Shown: positions 33,119 to 42,092 of the stretch, one piece after another
Layout: each line of letters begins with the position of its first letter
Position numbering within the stretch: the first letter of the stretch is position 1
Assembly (NCBI RefSeq): GCF_913054395.1
Contig: NZ_CAJXIP010000002.1
Location: 1-64,000, forward strand
Direction of reading: 5' to 3'
From: an uncultured Roseovarius sp.
GTDB taxonomy: Bacteria > Pseudomonadota > Alphaproteobacteria > Rhodobacterales > Rhodobacteraceae
Length of the DNA: 64,000 nucleotides
Position numbers and translations under genes: made by a program
The notes under the pieces: model-generated
Told to the model about the DNA's origin: nothing
The model's database searches: none
What the model saw: only the letters and a program-made list of their open reading frames with translations

Positions 33119-35045
33119 CGACACTGCTTCTGCGCAATTCCTGCGAAAAGGGTTGCGGCAATGGCTCGGTTCCCAACCGGGCGCGATAGGCCGGCAGGCT
33201 CTCGGACACGCGCATCACGTAATTGCGGGTCTCGCGGAACGGGATGTGTTCGATCCAGTCGATAATTGCATCGCCCTTGGCGTCTCGCGGATCACCGAAT
33301 TCCTCCACCCATTGCGCCGCCCGCGCCGGTCCCGCGTTATACCCTGCGGCGACCAGCACGACATTGCCGTCAAACCGGGCGGCCAACTGGGCCAGATAGG
33401 TCGCGCCAAGCCGCGCATTATAGGCCCAGTCGCCCAGCACCTTTCCCGCCTCATGCTGAATCCCGAGATCGCGCGCAACGTCGCGCGCGGTGCCGGGCAT
33501 AACCTGCATCAGGCCACGCGCGCCCGCACCGCTGACCACCAGGTGATTGAACTCGCTTTCGCGCCGCGCAATCGCCAGCGCCATTTCCCTCGGCACCGGA
33601 AGGGTCAACCCGGCCACGCCATGCAGTGCATAATAGGGCGCCTCGATCACGATACCGCGCTGTGCCGCGGCCTTGCCAAGCATGACCTGCAAATGCGGCT
33701 GATCCAGCGCGTCCAGCATCTGGCCCATCTGGCCCAGACCGGTGCGATCCTGTGCCTCGGAAAGGTGGATGAAAAACTGCCGCGCAAGCCCGATGTCGCC
33801 CATCGCAAGCGCCAGCGTGCCGATCTCTTTCAGGTCGCTTTGCGCAAAATCCGCAGCACGCCAGGGTGGGAACATTTCCTTCCCCGCAAGCATCGGATCA
33901 CTTGCGAGCCCCGCCTTTTCCGCCGCCAGCAATCCGTAAAAGCTGGTTTGATAGGCGGCACCTTCGCCGTAAGCCACCTGGGCCGCCTGTGCATCGCCAA
34001 GCGCCTCTTGCGCGCGCCCGATCCAATACCCCGCCCGCCCAAGCGAAATCGGTGTTTCCACCGACGCGCGAAACCGCTGGAAATGGTCAAGTGCAAGCTC
34101 AGGCGCGTCGAGATAGCGAAGCGCAAGATATCCCGAGAGCCATTCAAGGTCGGCATAGTTCGACCCTTCGACCAGCTGATGCACCGAGGCCAGATCATAG
34201 GCAAGCTGCGCCTTGCCCTCGCGCATCTTCTGGCGCGCAAGGGCACGCCGCCAACTGGCCCAACGGTCCGCCTCACCCAGGCCGCCCTTGATCCGGCTTT
34301 GGCGCAGGATCACCTCGATGGCCTTGTCGGGATCATTTTTCAGGTGTCTGGTGAAAAGCTCATAGGCGATGCCCGGATGCCGTTCCTGCGCCTCGCTCAA
34401 CCCTTTTGCGCCCTCTTTCGCCACCCTCTGGCGAAGCTTGGCCAGGGTGCGGTCGCCCTCGCTCACCAGCGGCAACATTTCCTCCACATCTCGCAGGCCC
34501 CGCCAAAGCGCCATATCAAGACGCGCGGCATGGTGCGGCGCCAAAAGCGCGCCGTGCCCGGCCAGGAATGCCGCGTGTTCCTCCGAAGACAGATCAAGCG
34601 TGTGCCAGGCCAGAACGACGCCGGCCTCAGCATCACCAATGCGACCGCGCGCAGCAAGCGCCCTTGCATGGGTCAAGACTCCGATACCGGTCTGTGGTCT
34701 ATACCCATCGTAAAACGCCAGCACATCGTCGACCCCGGCAGAGGTCATCACCTCTTCGCTCTGACGGCGCAGCCGTTCAAGTCCCGGCCAATGGCCGTTT
34801 CGCCGCAGGAACGCCAGGATCTCGGCAGGTGTCCCAAGCCCCTCGCGCAGGCGATACCACTCAATCAGATCGCCCGCCGCGGGCCCGTCGCGCCGGGCCA
34901 ATTGTGCCGCGACGTCCCATCGCCCGCCTTGAACCGCCTCAAGTGCACTGGCCAGAGGACGCGGCGCAATGCGTGGCAAATCGGCGGCATGTGCCGCCAA
35001 AACCGGGCAAAGAACACCCAGAACAAACATGCAGACGCGCAACAT
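33102..35045 (-). CDS. soluble lytic murein transglycosylase (SLT)
   Basis: This is a 647-residue periplasmic enzyme. The signal peptide is residues 1-20 (VLAAHAADLP); a long alpha-helical superhelical region of about 420 residues follows, as in Slt70. The C-terminal SLT domain has the catalytic Glu in ARRESEFNHLVVSGAGARGLMQVMPGTA and later AGYNAGPARA. It cleaves the MurNAc-GlcNAc bond with anhydro product. The start is placed at ATG 35045 because the signal peptide begins there; ATG 35054 or 35099 are alternatives. It is divergent from dapA. Confidence 0.92.
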   Translation of the reverse strand: MLRVCMFVLGVLCPVLAAHAADLPRIAPRPLASALEAVQGGRWDVAAQLARRDGPAAGDLIEWYRLREGLGTPAEILAFLRRNGHWPGLERLRRQSEEVMTSAGVDDVLAFYDGYRPQTGIGVLTHARALAARGRIGDAEAGVVLAWHTLDLSSEEHAAFLAGHGALLAPHHAARLDMALWRGLRDVEEMLPLVSEGDRTLAKLRQRVAKEGAKGLSEAQERHPGIAYELFTRHLKNDPDKAIEVILRQSRIKGGLGEADRWASWRRALARQKMREGKAQLAYDLASVHQLVEGSNYADLEWLSGYLALRYLDAPELALDHFQRFRASVETPISLGRAGYWIGRAQEALGDAQAAQVAYGEGAAYQTSFYGLLAAEKAGLASDPMLAGKEMFPPWRAADFAQSDLKEIGTLALAMGDIGLARQFFIHLSEAQDRTGLGQMGQMLDALDQPHLQVMLGKAAAQRGIVIEAPYYALHGVAGLTLPVPREMALAIARRESEFNHLVVSGAGARGLMQVMPGTARDVARDLGIQHEAGKVLGDWAYNARLGATYLAQLAARFDGNVVLVAAGYNAGPARAAQWVEEFGDPRDAKGDAIIDWIEHIPFRETRNYVMRVSESLPAYRARLGTEPLPQPFSQELRRSSVAPLGD

Positions 35046-35209
35046 CTCTTGCATTTCCCGCCATTGCGAAGGATAGACAGGCGCCAGCCTATGCGTCACG
35101 CGCGCCCGCGTCCATTCACAACCACCGGACCATGCGCGCCGAACCGCTCAGGCAACCCTGATCACACCGGGCGCCGCCCGCCATCACGTGAAGTCGAAAG
35201 GAGCGTGTC

Positions 35210-36085
35210 ATGTTCAAAGGATCTTTTCCTGCCTTGGTCACGCCGTTCAAGGACGGCGAGCTGGATCTGGATACGCTCAAGAAACTCGTCGAATGGCATA
35301 TAAGCGAGGGAAGCCACGGCCTCGTGCCGGTCGGCACCACCGGCGAAAGCCCGACGCTGACCCATGCCGAACATGAAACCGTCGTCGCAGAGGTGGTCAA
35401 GGCCGCCGCAGGGCGCATTCCGGTCATCGCCGGTGCCGGCAGCAACAACACGCTCGAATCAATGCGCCTGATGCGTCATGCCCTTTCGGTCGGGGCCGAT
35501 GCGGCCCTTGTGGTGACGCCCTATTACAACAAGCCCACACAGGCCGGGCTGGTCGCGCATTTCACGGCGCTGCATGACTGCTGCGAACTGCCAATCGTGA
35601 TCTACAACATCCCCGGCCGCTCGGTCGTTGACATGACGCCCGACACCATGGGCGAACTGGCGAAACTGCCGCGCATTGTCGGCGTCAAGGATGCCACCGG
35701 GGATTTGGCCCGCGTCTGCGCGCAACGGATCACCTGCGGCAAGGATTTCGCCCAGATTTCCGGCGAAGACGGCACCGCGCATGGCTTTAACGCCCAAGGC
35801 GGGCAAGGCGTGATCTCGGTCACCGCCAATGTCGCCCCCAAACTCGTGGCCGAGGTGCAAAAGGCAACCCTCGCAGGCGATTACGCCACCGCGCTCGAGA
35901 TTCAGGATCGGCTGATGCCGCTGCACCAGGCGATCTTCACCGAACCCGGTGTCGTCGGCGTCAAATACGCGATGTCGTGCCTTGGCCTCTGCGACCCCGA
36001 GGTCCGCTCGCCCCTGACCCCGCTGACCGCTCCGACCAGGGCGCTGGTCGAGGCGGGCCTGCGCCACGCCGGTCTGCTCAACTAG
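35210..36085 (+). CDS. dapA: 4-hydroxy-tetrahydrodipicolinate synthase
   Basis: This 291-residue TIM-barrel aldolase condenses pyruvate with aspartate semialdehyde in the lysine/diaminopimelate pathway. It has GTTGESPTL (about 44-52), [17 protein letters not shown] (Tyr of the catalytic triad) and GVKDATGD with the Schiff-base Lys. AAGGAG precedes the ATG by six bases. Length is standard. A hairpin and a dispersed repeat follow. Confidence 0.97.
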   Translation: MFKGSFPALVTPFKDGELDLDTLKKLVEWHISEGSHGLVPVGTTGESPTLTHAEHETVVAEVVKAAAGRIPVIAGAGSNNTLESMRLMRHALSVGADAALVVTPYYNKPTQAGLVAHFTALHDCCELPIVIYNIPGRSVVDMTPDTMGELAKLPRIVGVKDATGDLARVCAQRITCGKDFAQISGEDGTAHGFNAQGGQGVISVTANVAPKLVAEVQKATLAGDYATALEIQDRLMPLHQAIFTEPGVVGVKYAMSCLGLCDPEVRSPLTPLTAPTRALVEAGLRHAGLLN

Positions 36086-36100
36086 GCCCTAAACGAAAAA

Positions 36101-36129
36101 GGATGAAGCAAGGCCCGCCTGCTTCATCC
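36101..36129 (-). terminator. terminator between dapA and tauC
   Basis: GGATGAAGCA and TGCTTCATCC form a perfect 10-bp stem around a 9-base loop. On the minus strand it is followed by TTTTTCGTTT, so it can end the tau operon; on the plus strand CATTCTTCTT follows, so it may also serve dapA. Confidence 0.75.
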
Positions 36130-36197
36130 CATTCTTCTTGGCAAAAATACTCCGGGGGAGGCGCCGCTTGCGGCGACGGGGGCAGCGCCCCCTTTTC
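36126..36197 (-). repeat. dispersed intergenic element, copy 1
   Basis: Read on the minus strand: GGGGGC-GCTG-CCCCC hairpin, then GTCGCCGCAAGCGGCG, CTCCCCCGGAGTATTTTT and GCCAAGAAGAA. The same order is present at 47497-47559 on the plus strand, and the tail alone at 43640-43665. On the plus strand the CCCCC arm is followed by TTTT, so it can also act as a terminator. Confidence 0.7.
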
Positions 36198-36209
36198 ACC
36201 CCTGCCGGA

Positions 36210-37475
36210 TCAGACGCGGCCCTTCCATGGCACAAGCCAGGTTTCGGCCTTGCGCATCAGGATATCGATACCATAGCCGATGATCCCGATCAGGATGATC
36301 CCCATGATCACGATATCCGTAAGCTGAAAGCGGCTGGCGACCATGATCATCATGCCCGCACCCTTTTCGGCCGCGACAAGCTCTGCGGCGACAACCGTGC
36401 CCCAACAGACCCCCATCGCGACCCGTGCGCCGGTGAATATTTCGGGCAGGCTGTTGGGCACGATCACATGGCGCATCAGTTGCCATTTGCTGGCCCCCAG
36501 CGAATAGGCTGCATGCACCTTGGAAATCGCCACGCCGGACACACCCGCGCGCGCCGAAATGGTCATGATCCAGAGCGCCGCCAAAAACAGCAGGATGATC
36601 TTGCCACTCTCGCCGATCCCCGCCCAGATGATCACCAGCGGGATAAGAGCCAGCGGTGGCACCGGGCGCATGAATTCGACGATCGGGTCGAACCAGCCGC
36701 GGAACCAGTCACTAAGCCCCATGGCATAACCAAGCGGGATGCCCACCAATGCGCCAAGCGCAAAGCCGACGATGACCCGGAACAGCGACCAGTAGAGATG
36801 CTCGAACAGAGTAAAGTTCTGATAACCCTGCTCGGAAATCTCGGCAACGCGCGAGACCACCGATTCCGGCGGCGGAAGCCAGATCGGCTCCATCTGCATG
36901 CCCTTCGCGGGCGCGAAATTCAGCGATCCCTTGGCGGTGATGGCAACCGTGCCATTCGCCACCTGCGCGGCCTGGCCGGGAGCAACGGGCTGGCCGTCAA
37001 TTGCCACCACCTTGGCCCCCTCCTTGCGGGTCACCTCGTCGTTCTTGTCCATCAGCAAAAGCGACGAGCGCCAGGCGCCCACGGTGATGACGTCGTTCTT
37101 GGCAAAGCCATCGCCGGGCTCAACCTCGCGATCCGTCACCTCTTCGCCAACCTTGAAGACGCGGGCGTAGACCGTGGCGTCGTCGCGGGTGCCGTCGGGG
37201 GCCTCAAGCGTATAAACGAACTCGGTATCGCCGATGAATGGCCCCGGTGCATGGATCGGCACCCATTTGCTTCCGGTAAAGGCGCCCCAAAGCAAAAAGA
37301 TCGTCACGACCGAAATGACGCTGGCCCAACGATCCGGGCGCACGGCGCTTTCATCGCCAAAGGTCACCGTCTTGAGCGAGGTATAATCGTTCATCTGGCG
37401 GAACTTGCTGACACCCTTGCGCACAGCGAAAAAGGCAGCGGCAAAAATGGCCACGTAGATTATGAGAATGATCAT
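36210..37475 (-). CDS. tauC: taurine ABC transporter permease with inserted domain (TauC-like)
   Basis: The 421 residues exceed the usual 250-280 of TauC/SsuC. Two N-terminal membrane segments (1-20 and about 50-68) are followed by about 130 soluble residues (about 70-200) lying between TM1 and the LPPP motif of ordinary TauC. The core then runs normally: EFMRPVPPLALIPLVIIWAGIGESGK, the EAA loop AAYSLGASKWQLMRHVIVPNSLPEI, and GWGTVVAAEL-like VCWGTVVAAELVA. Its ATG overlaps the tauB stop. Substrate taurine is inferred from tauA/B and tpa. The insert should face the periplasm; its fold is unrecognised. Confidence 0.84.
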   Translation of the reverse strand: MIILIIYVAIFAAAFFAVRKGVSKFRQMNDYTSLKTVTFGDESAVRPDRWASVISVVTIFLLWGAFTGSKWVPIHAPGPFIGDTEFVYTLEAPDGTRDDATVYARVFKVGEEVTDREVEPGDGFAKNDVITVGAWRSSLLLMDKNDEVTRKEGAKVVAIDGQPVAPGQAAQVANGTVAITAKGSLNFAPAKGMQMEPIWLPPPESVVSRVAEISEQGYQNFTLFEHLYWSLFRVIVGFALGALVGIPLGYAMGLSDWFRGWFDPIVEFMRPVPPLALIPLVIIWAGIGESGKIILLFLAALWIMTISARAGVSGVAISKVHAAYSLGASKWQLMRHVIVPNSLPEIFTGARVAMGVCWGTVVAAELVAAEKGAGMMIMVASRFQLTDIVIMGIILIGIIGYGIDILMRKAETWLVPWKGRV

Positions 37476-38281
37476 GCGTCTGCCTCCTCGGTACGGCCCA
37501 TGATCTCTTCTTCCATATCCCAGATCATCGACAGGATTTCTTCGCGTTTTGCCGCAAAGTCAGGGTGTTTTTTCACTTCGCGAAGGTCTTGCCCGACGCC
37601 CATTTCGGCAAAGGGCAGGCGGTATTCCTTGTGAATGCGCCCCGGTCGCGGGGCCATCACCAAAAGACGTTCGCCAAGCAGCAGCGCCTCTTCGACAGAG
37701 TGGGTGATCAGCACGATCGTCTTGCCGGTTTCTTTCCACAGCTTGAGAACCAGCCCCTGCATCTTTTCGCGGGTCAGCGCATCAAGCGCACCAAGCGGTT
37801 CGTCCATCAGGATCACGTCCGGATCATTGGCCAGACAGCGCGCAAGTGCCACGCGCTGCTGCATGCCGCCGGACAACTCGTAAACCGCCTTTTCCTTGAA
37901 ATCCTTGAGGCCGACGACATCCAGCAGATGATCGACGTTACCGGCGAATTCCGCCTCTCGCTGGCCCTTCATGCGCGGGCCAAAGCTTACGTTTTCGCGC
38001 ACGCTCATCCACTCGAACAGCGCGCCTTGCTGAAAGACCATACCGCGCTCGGCATCCGGACCGGTGACGCGATGGTCGTTAAGCGTGATCTGCCCTTCGG
38101 TCGGGGCCAGAAAACCGGCCAGAATGTTCAAAAGCGTGGTCTTGCCACAGCCTGACGGGCCAAGCACGCTCATCAATTCGCCAGTCTTCAGTTCAAGCGA
38201 TACATCCTGCAGGGCCTGTACATGCGTGCCATTCGGCAGGTCGAACCGCATCGAGATATTTTCGATGGAAAGTGTAGACAT
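37472..38281 (-). CDS. tauB: taurine ABC transporter ATP-binding protein (TauB)
   Basis: This 269-residue ATPase has Walker A GPSGCGKTTLLN (about 42-53), a Q-loop VFQQGALFEWMSV, the signature YELSGGMQQRVALARCLA, Walker B VILMDEPLGALD and the H-loop LITHSVEEAL. It is the nitrate/sulfonate/taurine class. ATG 38281 is preferred to GTG 38287. It precedes tauC with overlap and follows tauA by 87 bases. Confidence 0.92.
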   Translation of the reverse strand: MSTLSIENISMRFDLPNGTHVQALQDVSLELKTGELMSVLGPSGCGKTTLLNILAGFLAPTEGQITLNDHRVTGPDAERGMVFQQGALFEWMSVRENVSFGPRMKGQREAEFAGNVDHLLDVVGLKDFKEKAVYELSGGMQQRVALARCLANDPDVILMDEPLGALDALTREKMQGLVLKLWKETGKTIVLITHSVEEALLLGERLLVMAPRPGRIHKEYRLPFAEMGVGQDLREVKKHPDFAAKREEILSMIWDMEEEIMGRTEEADA

Positions 38282-38313
38282 CCCCACCCCCTGTTTATCC
38301 TGGATTTATTGGG

Positions 38314-38346
38314 CAGGGGCCCGCCCGCGGCACGGACGAGCCCCTG
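38314..38346 (-). other. intercistronic hairpin between tauA and tauB
   Basis: CAGGGGC and GCCCCTG can pair over a 19-base loop; two further pairs extend the stem. There is no U tract. It may protect the tauA message so that binding protein exceeds ATPase, as at the malonate TRAP genes; that is inferred. Confidence 0.45.
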
Positions 38347-38368
38347 TCTTCTGTCATGTCGGGTGGGA

Positions 38369-39367
38369 TTACATCCCGTTGGCAGCGGCCAGCGGACCCG
38401 TGTTGACGTTGTTTTCGTAGGTCTCAAGCGCCGCGTCGATGCTGTTGGCTTCGACAAAGACATCGGCCACGCCTTTCATGAACTCCTGCGCGCCGCCGCC
38501 CAGCCATTTGGCCGAAAGCTGGTCTTCGACAGGCGGGAACACAAAGGTGTCGATGGTCGCGGCCGTGGCCTCCAGATCCATGCCGCTATCCTTGGCGATG
38601 ACCGGCAGCATCTCGTCGCGGTTGGCCGCATCGGCCCACATCGCGTTTGCGTCTGCGGTCACTTTAAGAAACTTGGCCACCAGATCGGGGTTTTCCGCAA
38701 CAAAGCCTGCGGGCCCGCTGGTCACGTCAAAGACCAGGATGCCAAGCGCTTCTTTTTCGGCGCCGGTCAACAGGACATTGCCGTGCTCTTTGGCGCGACG
38801 CAGGCTTCCGCCCCAGCCACAGAACATGTCAACCGCGCCCTGCGCGATGGCTGCTGCGCCCTCTGGCGGGGCCATGTTGACCACGTCCATGCTGGCGATA
38901 TCGACACCGAAATGGCTCATCTGCTTGAGGAAACCGTAATGTGCGGCGGTGCCAAGCGGCACGGCCACTTTCTTGCCGGCAAGCTCGCCCGCGTTGGTCT
39001 TGTCGATCTCAAGCGCTTCGGCAACAACGCAGTTGTCATTGTCGGCATAGGACACGGCCACATCGAGAACCTGAATGTCCTGACCGGCACTTGCGGCCAC
39101 GACGAAAGGCGGCACGCCCTGGCTGACCGAGAGATGCACGTCGCCGCTGGCCATGGCCGCGCTCATCGCGGTGCCTGTGTCAAATGCGCGCCAGTTGACC
39201 TTGACGCCCATTTCTTCGTCATAGGTGCCCTTTTCCTTGGCATATTGGAACGGCATCGGCCATTCCAGGAAATAGGCAACGGTGATTTCCTGTGCGGTTG
39301 CGGCCCCGGCAGTCGCCAGAAACGCCGCACCGGCCACGGCTGTCATCAGCTTGGATTTCAATTTCAT
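38369..39367 (-). CDS. tauA: taurine ABC transporter substrate-binding protein (TauA)
   Basis: This 332-residue NMT1/SsuA-like protein has a signal peptide (1-26, ending GAATAQ before EITVAYF). The body has LEWPMPFQYAKEKGTYDEEMGVKVNWR, GVPPFVVAASAGQDIQ and FCGWGGSLRRA. ATG 39367 is used because GGGAG lies nine bases away; the ATG at 39376 touches the GGGAG. It binds taurine in the periplasm and passes it to TauBC. It is divergent from tpa. Confidence 0.9.
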   Translation of the reverse strand: MKLKSKLMTAVAGAAFLATAGAATAQEITVAYFLEWPMPFQYAKEKGTYDEEMGVKVNWRAFDTGTAMSAAMASGDVHLSVSQGVPPFVVAASAGQDIQVLDVAVSYADNDNCVVAEALEIDKTNAGELAGKKVAVPLGTAAHYGFLKQMSHFGVDIASMDVVNMAPPEGAAAIAQGAVDMFCGWGGSLRRAKEHGNVLLTGAEKEALGILVFDVTSGPAGFVAENPDLVAKFLKVTADANAMWADAANRDEMLPVIAKDSGMDLEATAATIDTFVFPPVEDQLSAKWLGGGAQEFMKGVADVFVEANSIDAALETYENNVNTGPLAAANGM

Positions 39368-39794
39368 ATTTTTCATCTCCCGTTGATTGCGTTACTTTTT
39401 ATTCTTGAAACCGCACTTTTCGGCGGATTTGGATGCGCCCGGCCCGTGATAAGATCAGCATGCTTGACGACAGACACCGTTCAAGAGTGAACCCGATCCA
39501 ACAGAACCGATCAACGCAATAATAACAGACCTACGATCATTTCAGCATTTCCGAAAAGAGGTTTTTGAATAGGCTCAAATATCGCCTGCGCCACAGGCCA
39601 GTGTTGAAAAACCGTTTTATACCAGATAATTATGCAAAAAATTTTATAATGATACGCTTTTCTGGCCTTAGTTATTGCAACCATCTGGCCCTATCAGCCC
39701 GCCGCATTTCACGGCTGATATAACGCCAGAACGAAATGGACAAAGATCACAGGCCCGCGCGTTGCGCCGGGCCCCAACTCGATGGAGCATACCG
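39368..39794. other. tauA-tpa divergent control region
   Basis: This region of about 430 bases has an A/T-rich core (about 39600-39660) unlike the surrounding coding DNA. It holds the tpa and tauA promoters and two TauR-box-like repeats (see separate entry). No gene is seen. Confidence 0.6.
39662..39694 (+). promoter_or_regulatory. candidate TauR direct-repeat boxes upstream of tpa
   Basis: CTGGCCTTAG (39662-39671) and CTGGCCCTAT (39685-39694) are direct repeats 23 bases apart, start to start. They match eight and seven of ten positions of CTGGACTTAA, a form of the box I recall for the MocR-type activator TauR of Rhodobacter capsulatus. They lie about 100 bases before the tpa start. No tauR gene is in the window. 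Confidence 0.5.
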
Positions 39795-41192
39795 ATGGAC
39801 GGCAAAATTCTCGACAATGACATCAGCCACGTGGTCGAGGCCGACCGCGCCCACGTCTGGCATCACCTTATCCAACACGCCGCCTGGACCGGCGAAGCCC
39901 CCAAAGGCGACCCGCGCATTATCGTCGAGGGTCGCGGCATGCGGGTCTGGGATCAAAAGGGCAAAGAGCATCTTGATGCCGTCTCGGGCGGGGTCTGGAC
40001 CGTCAATGTCGGTTATGGCCGCGAGCGGATTGCCAATGCCGTGCGCGACCAGCTGATCAAGCTGCCGTATTTCGCAGGGTCCGCCGGCTCGATTCCCGGC
40101 GCGCAGTTTTCCGAGCGGCTGATCTCAAAAATGCCGGGCATGACGCGGGTTTACTTTACAAACTCGGGATCCGAGGCGAACGAGAAAGCCTTCAAGATGG
40201 TGCGCCAGATCGCCCACAAGCGCTTTGGCGGCAAGAAGCACAAGATTCTCTATCGCGAGCGTGATTACCACGGCACCACCATCGCCTGTCTTTCGGCCGG
40301 CGGCCAGGACGAGCGCAACGCGGAATATGGCCCCTATACCCCCGGTTTCGTCCGCGTCCCGCATTGCCTTGAATATCGCGCGCAATGGGACCTTGAGGGC
40401 GAGGAATACGGCATCGCCGCCGCCAATGCGATCGAAGAGGTGATCCTTGCCGAAGGCCCCGATACCGTTGGCGCGCTCTGCCTCGAACCGGTGACCGCCG
40501 GTGGCGGCGTGATTGTCCCGCCCAAGGGCTATTGGCCCCGCGTTCAGGAAATCTGCCGCAAGTATGATATCCTGCTGCATATCGACGAGGTCGTCTGCGG
40601 CGTCGGGCGCACCGGCACATGGTTCGGCTATCAGCATTACGGCATCGAGCCGGATTTCGTGACCATGGCCAAGGGTGTCGCCTCGGGCTATGCCGCCATC
40701 GCCTGTTGCGTGACCTCCGAGCGGGTGTTCGAAATGTTCCGCGACGAATCCGGCGATCCGATGAGCTATTTCCGCGATATCTCGACCTTCGGCGGCTGTA
40801 CGGCCGGCCCGGCGGCGGCACTGGAAAACCTGTCGATCATCGAGGAAGAGAACTTGTTGGCCAACACCGTGGCAATGGGCGATTACATGCTCGACCAGTT
40901 GCGCGCGCTTCAGGACAAGCATGCGGTGATCGGCGAGGTGCGCGGCAAGGGCCTGTTCCTTGGCGCCGAACTTGTCAGCGACCGCACCAGCAAAGAGCCC
41001 GCCAGTGAGAAACAGGTTCAGGCGGTCGTGGCCGATTGCATGGCGCAGGGCGTGATCATCGGGGCGACCAACCGCTCGATTCCCGGCTTCAACAACACGC
41101 TGTGCTATTCGCCTGCCCTGATCGCTACCAAGGACGATATCAATCATATCGTCTCGGCAACCGACGCCGCGCTGACCCGCGTGTTCGGCTAG
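39795..41192 (+). CDS. tpa: taurine-pyruvate aminotransferase
   Basis: This 465-residue class III PLP aminotransferase converts taurine and pyruvate to sulfoacetaldehyde and alanine. It contains SGGVWTVNVGYGRERI, the TNSGSEANEKAFKMVRQIAHKRFGGKKHKILYR-type segment of Tpa, DEVVCGVGRTG and the PLP lysine in TMAKGVASGY (about 290). The N-terminal VEADRAHVWHHLIQH is also Tpa-like. ATG 39795 follows GGAG at eight bases. It is divergent from tauABC, which supplies taurine. The expected sulfoacetaldehyde acetyltransferase (xsc) is not in this window. Confidence 0.94.
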   Translation: MDGKILDNDISHVVEADRAHVWHHLIQHAAWTGEAPKGDPRIIVEGRGMRVWDQKGKEHLDAVSGGVWTVNVGYGRERIANAVRDQLIKLPYFAGSAGSIPGAQFSERLISKMPGMTRVYFTNSGSEANEKAFKMVRQIAHKRFGGKKHKILYRERDYHGTTIACLSAGGQDERNAEYGPYTPGFVRVPHCLEYRAQWDLEGEEYGIAAANAIEEVILAEGPDTVGALCLEPVTAGGGVIVPPKGYWPRVQEICRKYDILLHIDEVVCGVGRTGTWFGYQHYGIEPDFVTMAKGVASGYAAIACCVTSERVFEMFRDESGDPMSYFRDISTFGGCTAGPAAALENLSIIEEENLLANTVAMGDYMLDQLRALQDKHAVIGEVRGKGLFLGAELVSDRTSKEPASEKQVQAVVADCMAQGVIIGATNRSIPGFNNTLCYSPALIATKDDINHIVSATDAALTRVFG

Positions 41193-41218
41193 ACTCCGGT
41201 TTCGCGCTTTGCGTGACC

Positions 41219-41252
41219 AGCCCCGGCGCCGGAACTGGCGCCGGGGCTTTTT
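41219..41252 (+). terminator. tpa terminator
   Basis: AGCCCCGGCGCC and GGCGCCGGGGCT form a 12-bp perfect stem with a 6-base loop, followed by TTTT, 27 bases after the tpa stop. Confidence 0.9.
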
Positions 41253-41376
41253 CATGGTCCGTGCATGGAGCGCCAGAGCATATTGCACAAAAGCGGGCCT
41301 CTGTTTTGTGCCTCTCGCATAGGCGAAACCAATCGGTGAGTGAGGGGCGCGTGAATGCGGATGAACGCGACACGCG

Positions 41377-41967
41377 CTAGGCCCGCACCATCCAGACCGC
41401 AACAGCGCCAAGCATTGCCGCCAATCCCCGGTTCAGCAAAGCCGCCTGATCCGGGCGCGACCATATCCGCGCCAGCCGTGTGCCGATCGCCGCCCAAAGG
41501 GCAAAGGCCAGCATGTTGTTGAGGGTAAACACCGTCGCAACGCCGACCACGCCAAGCCCCGGCGCATTTGCAAACTGGCTGAACATCAGGGCGATGATCA
41601 CATAGGCCTTGGGGTTGAAGATCAGAAGCACCATACCGCCGCCAAAGCCCATTGGCCGCGCCGCCCTAAGAACACCGTCCTCGACCGCCCCGGCGCGCCA
41701 CAGGCCAAGCGCAAGCCACATCACATAGCCCGCACCGATGATCCTTACCGCCTGCGCCACGCCCGGCGCGGCCTGCGTTGCAGCGCCAAAGCCCAGCCCG
41801 ATGGCCAGCGTCACCCCCCATGTCGCCAAGTGATAGCCAAAGCTCGCGGGCCAGGTCGCCGCCACCCCGAACCGCGCGCCCATGGCGGCAAAGATCATGT
41901 TTCCCGGCCCCGGACTATAGGCCAGCGGCGCCAGAAAGATCAGCAAGGCAAATATGGCGGGGGTCAT
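41377..41967 (-). CDS. LysE/RhtB family amino-acid exporter
   Basis: This 196-residue protein has six membrane segments. The LysE-type entrance AYSPGPGNMIFAAMGARFG (about 16-34) holds the conserved PGP. FNPKAYVIIALMFSQF is the second hallmark block. It exports an unknown amino acid or derivative. AGGAGAGG lies before the ATG. It is apparently monocistronic, downstream of the trcR terminator in the same direction. Confidence 0.9.
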   Translation of the reverse strand: MTPAIFALLIFLAPLAYSPGPGNMIFAAMGARFGVAATWPASFGYHLATWGVTLAIGLGFGAATQAAPGVAQAVRIIGAGYVMWLALGLWRAGAVEDGVLRAARPMGFGGGMVLLIFNPKAYVIIALMFSQFANAPGLGVVGVATVFTLNNMLAFALWAAIGTRLARIWSRPDQAALLNRGLAAMLGAVAVWMVRA

Positions 41968-42032
41968 CGCACCTCTCCTTTTGCCGGCAACAATTGCCTT
42001 GATCTGTCCGGCACGCGACCCGTTTCCTGCGC

Positions 42033-42062
42033 AAAGAAAAGCCCGGGCCGTGAAGCCCGGGC
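42033..42062 (-). terminator. trcR terminator
   Basis: On the minus strand GCCCGGGC, a 6-base loop and GCCCGGGC are followed by TTTTCTTTG, 30 bases after the trcR stop. Confidence 0.85.
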
Positions 42063-42092
42063 AATGTCGCGTCGCTCGCTTGGCCTGTCGGC

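Noticed and set aside
33153..35303. Long open frame (over 700 codons) on the plus strand
   Set aside because: It is antisense to the lytic transglycosylase, is rich in Arg, His and Pro as expected for a shadow frame in high-GC DNA, and has no ribosome site or family motif.
36138..37634. Plus-strand frame of about 500 codons over the tauC region
   Set aside because: Antisense shadow of tauC with low-complexity His/Arg/Asp composition; the minus-strand TauC motifs are clear.
39663..39679. Possible sigma-54 promoter (TGG...TTGCA) before tpa
   Set aside because: The distance between the GG and GC elements is one base longer than the strict sigma-54 spacing, and the bases fit TauR-like repeats better.
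40125..41411. Minus-strand frame of 428 codons over tpa
   Set aside because: Antisense shadow of a well-recognised aminotransferase gene.
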